A DNA stretch of 50,621 bases from NCBI GenBank assembly GCA_013450215.1, contig JACDSH010000015.1:107481-158101 (forward strand), written 5' to 3'. The DNA comes from Nitrosospira sp. Lineage in GTDB: Bacteria > Pseudomonadota > Gammaproteobacteria > Burkholderiales > Nitrosomonadaceae. Position numbers and translations under genes: made by a program. Below, in pieces: positions 49,554-50,621 of this stretch (position 1 is its first letter; each line of letters starts with the position of its first letter). The notes below the pieces were generated by a model. The model ran no database searches and was not told the origin of the DNA. It saw only the letters and a program-made list of their open reading frames with translations.

Positions 49554-50393
49554 ATGGCAAAACTAAAGGGTTTAGGGCGGGGCCTAGATGCGCTGTTATC
49601 AGGAAACGAGGATAGCAAAGGGTCAGGAGAGCCATTACAAAACCTGAAGACTGCGCACTTACAGCCGGGCAAGTATCAGCCACGGACCCATATGGATAAG
49701 GAGTCCTTATCTGAGTTAGCAGATTCCATTAAATCTCAGGGGGTAATGCAACCGGTGCTGGTGCGGGTGGTTTCTGCCGGTCGGTATGAGATTATAGCGG
49801 GTGAGCGGCGGTGGAGAGCTGCCCAAATGGCTGGTCTCGAGGAGATTCCCGCCCTAGTTCGAGATGTACCGGATGAGGCCGCATTGGCCATGTCCCTGAT
49901 AGAAAATATCCAACGAGAAAACCTAAACCCGCTGGAAGAAGCTCAAGGTATACAGAGACTTATCAATGAATTTAGTATGACACACCAAGCGGCGGGACAG
50001 GTGTTAGGAAGTTCCCGGAGCGCGGTGTCGAATCTTCTGAGGTTGCTTAATTTAGCGGCGCCAGTGCAAGAGATGATGATGCAGGGCAAGATCGACATGG
50101 GCCATGGGCGTGCGCTGCTCGCACTACCCGCCGCCTTACAAATAGAGATTGCACACCAAGTTATACATAAACAGCTTTCCGTACGGGAGACTGAGAAGCT
50201 GGTGAACCGAATTGAGAGCCCAAAGCTAAAAGAGCCCCGGAAACTAGATCGAGACTTATTTAGCCTGCAGGAGAGCGTATCAGCGAAGATTGGAGCTCAG
50301 GTAACCATTAAGGTGAAAGGAGGCGGCTCGGGCAGCGTTGTAATTCAGTACACGAGCCTAGAACAATTAGATGGGATATTGGCTAAGTTCTAA
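49554..50393 (+). CDS. parB: Chromosome partitioning protein ParB (Spo0J)
   Basis: ParB is a CTP-dependent clamp that loads at parS. The 279-residue protein begins KLKGLGRGLDALLSG (the ParA-activating N-terminus), then has the parB/sulfiredoxin-like domain with PGKYQPRTHMDKESLSELADSIKSQGVMQPVLVR, the CTP motif AGERRWRAAQMAGL, NIQRENLNPLEEAQ, the helix-turn-helix region around QAAGQVLGSSRSAVSNLLRLL, and a C-terminal dimerisation domain. AAGGAC precedes the ATG. Its target parS is at 46009-46024. Confidence 0.96.
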   Translation: MAKLKGLGRGLDALLSGNEDSKGSGEPLQNLKTAHLQPGKYQPRTHMDKESLSELADSIKSQGVMQPVLVRVVSAGRYEIIAGERRWRAAQMAGLEEIPALVRDVPDEAALAMSLIENIQRENLNPLEEAQGIQRLINEFSMTHQAAGQVLGSSRSAVSNLLRLLNLAAPVQEMMMQGKIDMGHGRALLALPAALQIEIAHQVIHKQLSVRETEKLVNRIESPKLKEPRKLDRDLFSLQESVSAKIGAQVTIKVKGGGSGSVVIQYTSLEQLDGILAKF

Positions 50394-50621
50394 GGAAGTC
50401 AAAACCTGCTTTTGGTTAAATAGAAAATGGAAAGGAGTTCAGCGCAAAGACATGTAAATTTTCTTCGAATCTAAGGGGGGTCGGCTGTAAGGAATAAAGA
50501 TTTTGGTCAAGCGCACATAGCATCGAACTTCATGAGGCGGCGAGTTATACAACAAAGCTTAAAATGACTGCGACAAATAGCTTGACGAGAATTAGATTTA
50601 TCGGCTAGGCTTCGCTGCAAT
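50394..50621. other. Non-coding stretch after parB to the window edge
   Basis: I see no reading frame of note and no RNA gene. A TTGACG at 50582-50587 with a poor -10 about 17-18 bp later could be a weak promoter for the next gene to the right; in many relatives that would be the atp operon, but nothing of it is visible here. Confidence 0.4.

Overview
The window is a stretch of a betaproteobacterial chromosome centred on the replication origin. Gene content and order (ruvB-ruvA-ruvC-yebC; ribE-ribBX-ribH-nusB-thiL-pgpA-cinA-recA-recX-alaS; RegB/RegA two-component pair; DUF3460 protein; gyrB-dnaN-dnaA without recF | rpmH-rnpA-yidD-yidC-mnmE-mnmG-rsmG-parA-parB) are typical of Betaproteobacteria, most likely the Nitrosomonadales side of the class. 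That placement is inferred from synteny and protein character, not from a database comparison. Coding density is high and nearly every gene is a conserved housekeeping gene.

Layout. 1-2203: Holliday-junction genes ruvB (cut by the window edge), ruvA, ruvC and yebC, all on the minus strand. 2294-6742: thiO (+), then ispH, a BtuF-like binding protein and a DAHP synthase (-). 6973-8361: miaA and a BON-domain lipoprotein (+). 8474-16820: a five-gene fatty-acid degradation operon (acyl-CoA dehydrogenase, acyl-CoA synthetase, thioesterase, HAD/crotonase fusion, thiolase). 16827-18532: DUF3460 protein, spermidine-synthase-like protein and a small lipoprotein. 18608-19573: a tRNA-Arg(CCU) gene whose 3' end is repeated 890 bp away, bracketing one foreign-looking gene; this is the accessory spot of the window. 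19842-20849: a PrxQ-type peroxiredoxin and a decayed DksA/TraR-type pseudogene. 20830-31463: a long minus-strand run from ribE down to smr. 31808-33627: regB-regA (+). 33630-41871: ribD, nrdR, glyA, gyrB, dnaN, dnaA (-). 42033-50393: rpmH through parB (+). 50394-50621: no gene recognised.

The origin is marked by three signs: transcription diverges at dnaA/rpmH, perfect DnaA boxes lie on both sides of dnaA (40446-40454 and 41947-41955) with a very AT-rich dnaN-dnaA spacer, and a near-perfect parS site (46009-46024) sits between mnmE and mnmG, a few kb from parA-parB.

The points most worth a second look are the mini-element at tRNA-Arg(CCU) with its single, very acidic protein of unknown function; ruvC, which has no AUG/GUG/UUG codon able to include its catalytic N-terminus (rnpA and the BtuF-like gene show a weaker version of the same problem); the DksA/TraR pseudogene with two nonsense codons and a lost zinc-finger cysteine; and the parS site nested inside an inverted repeat.
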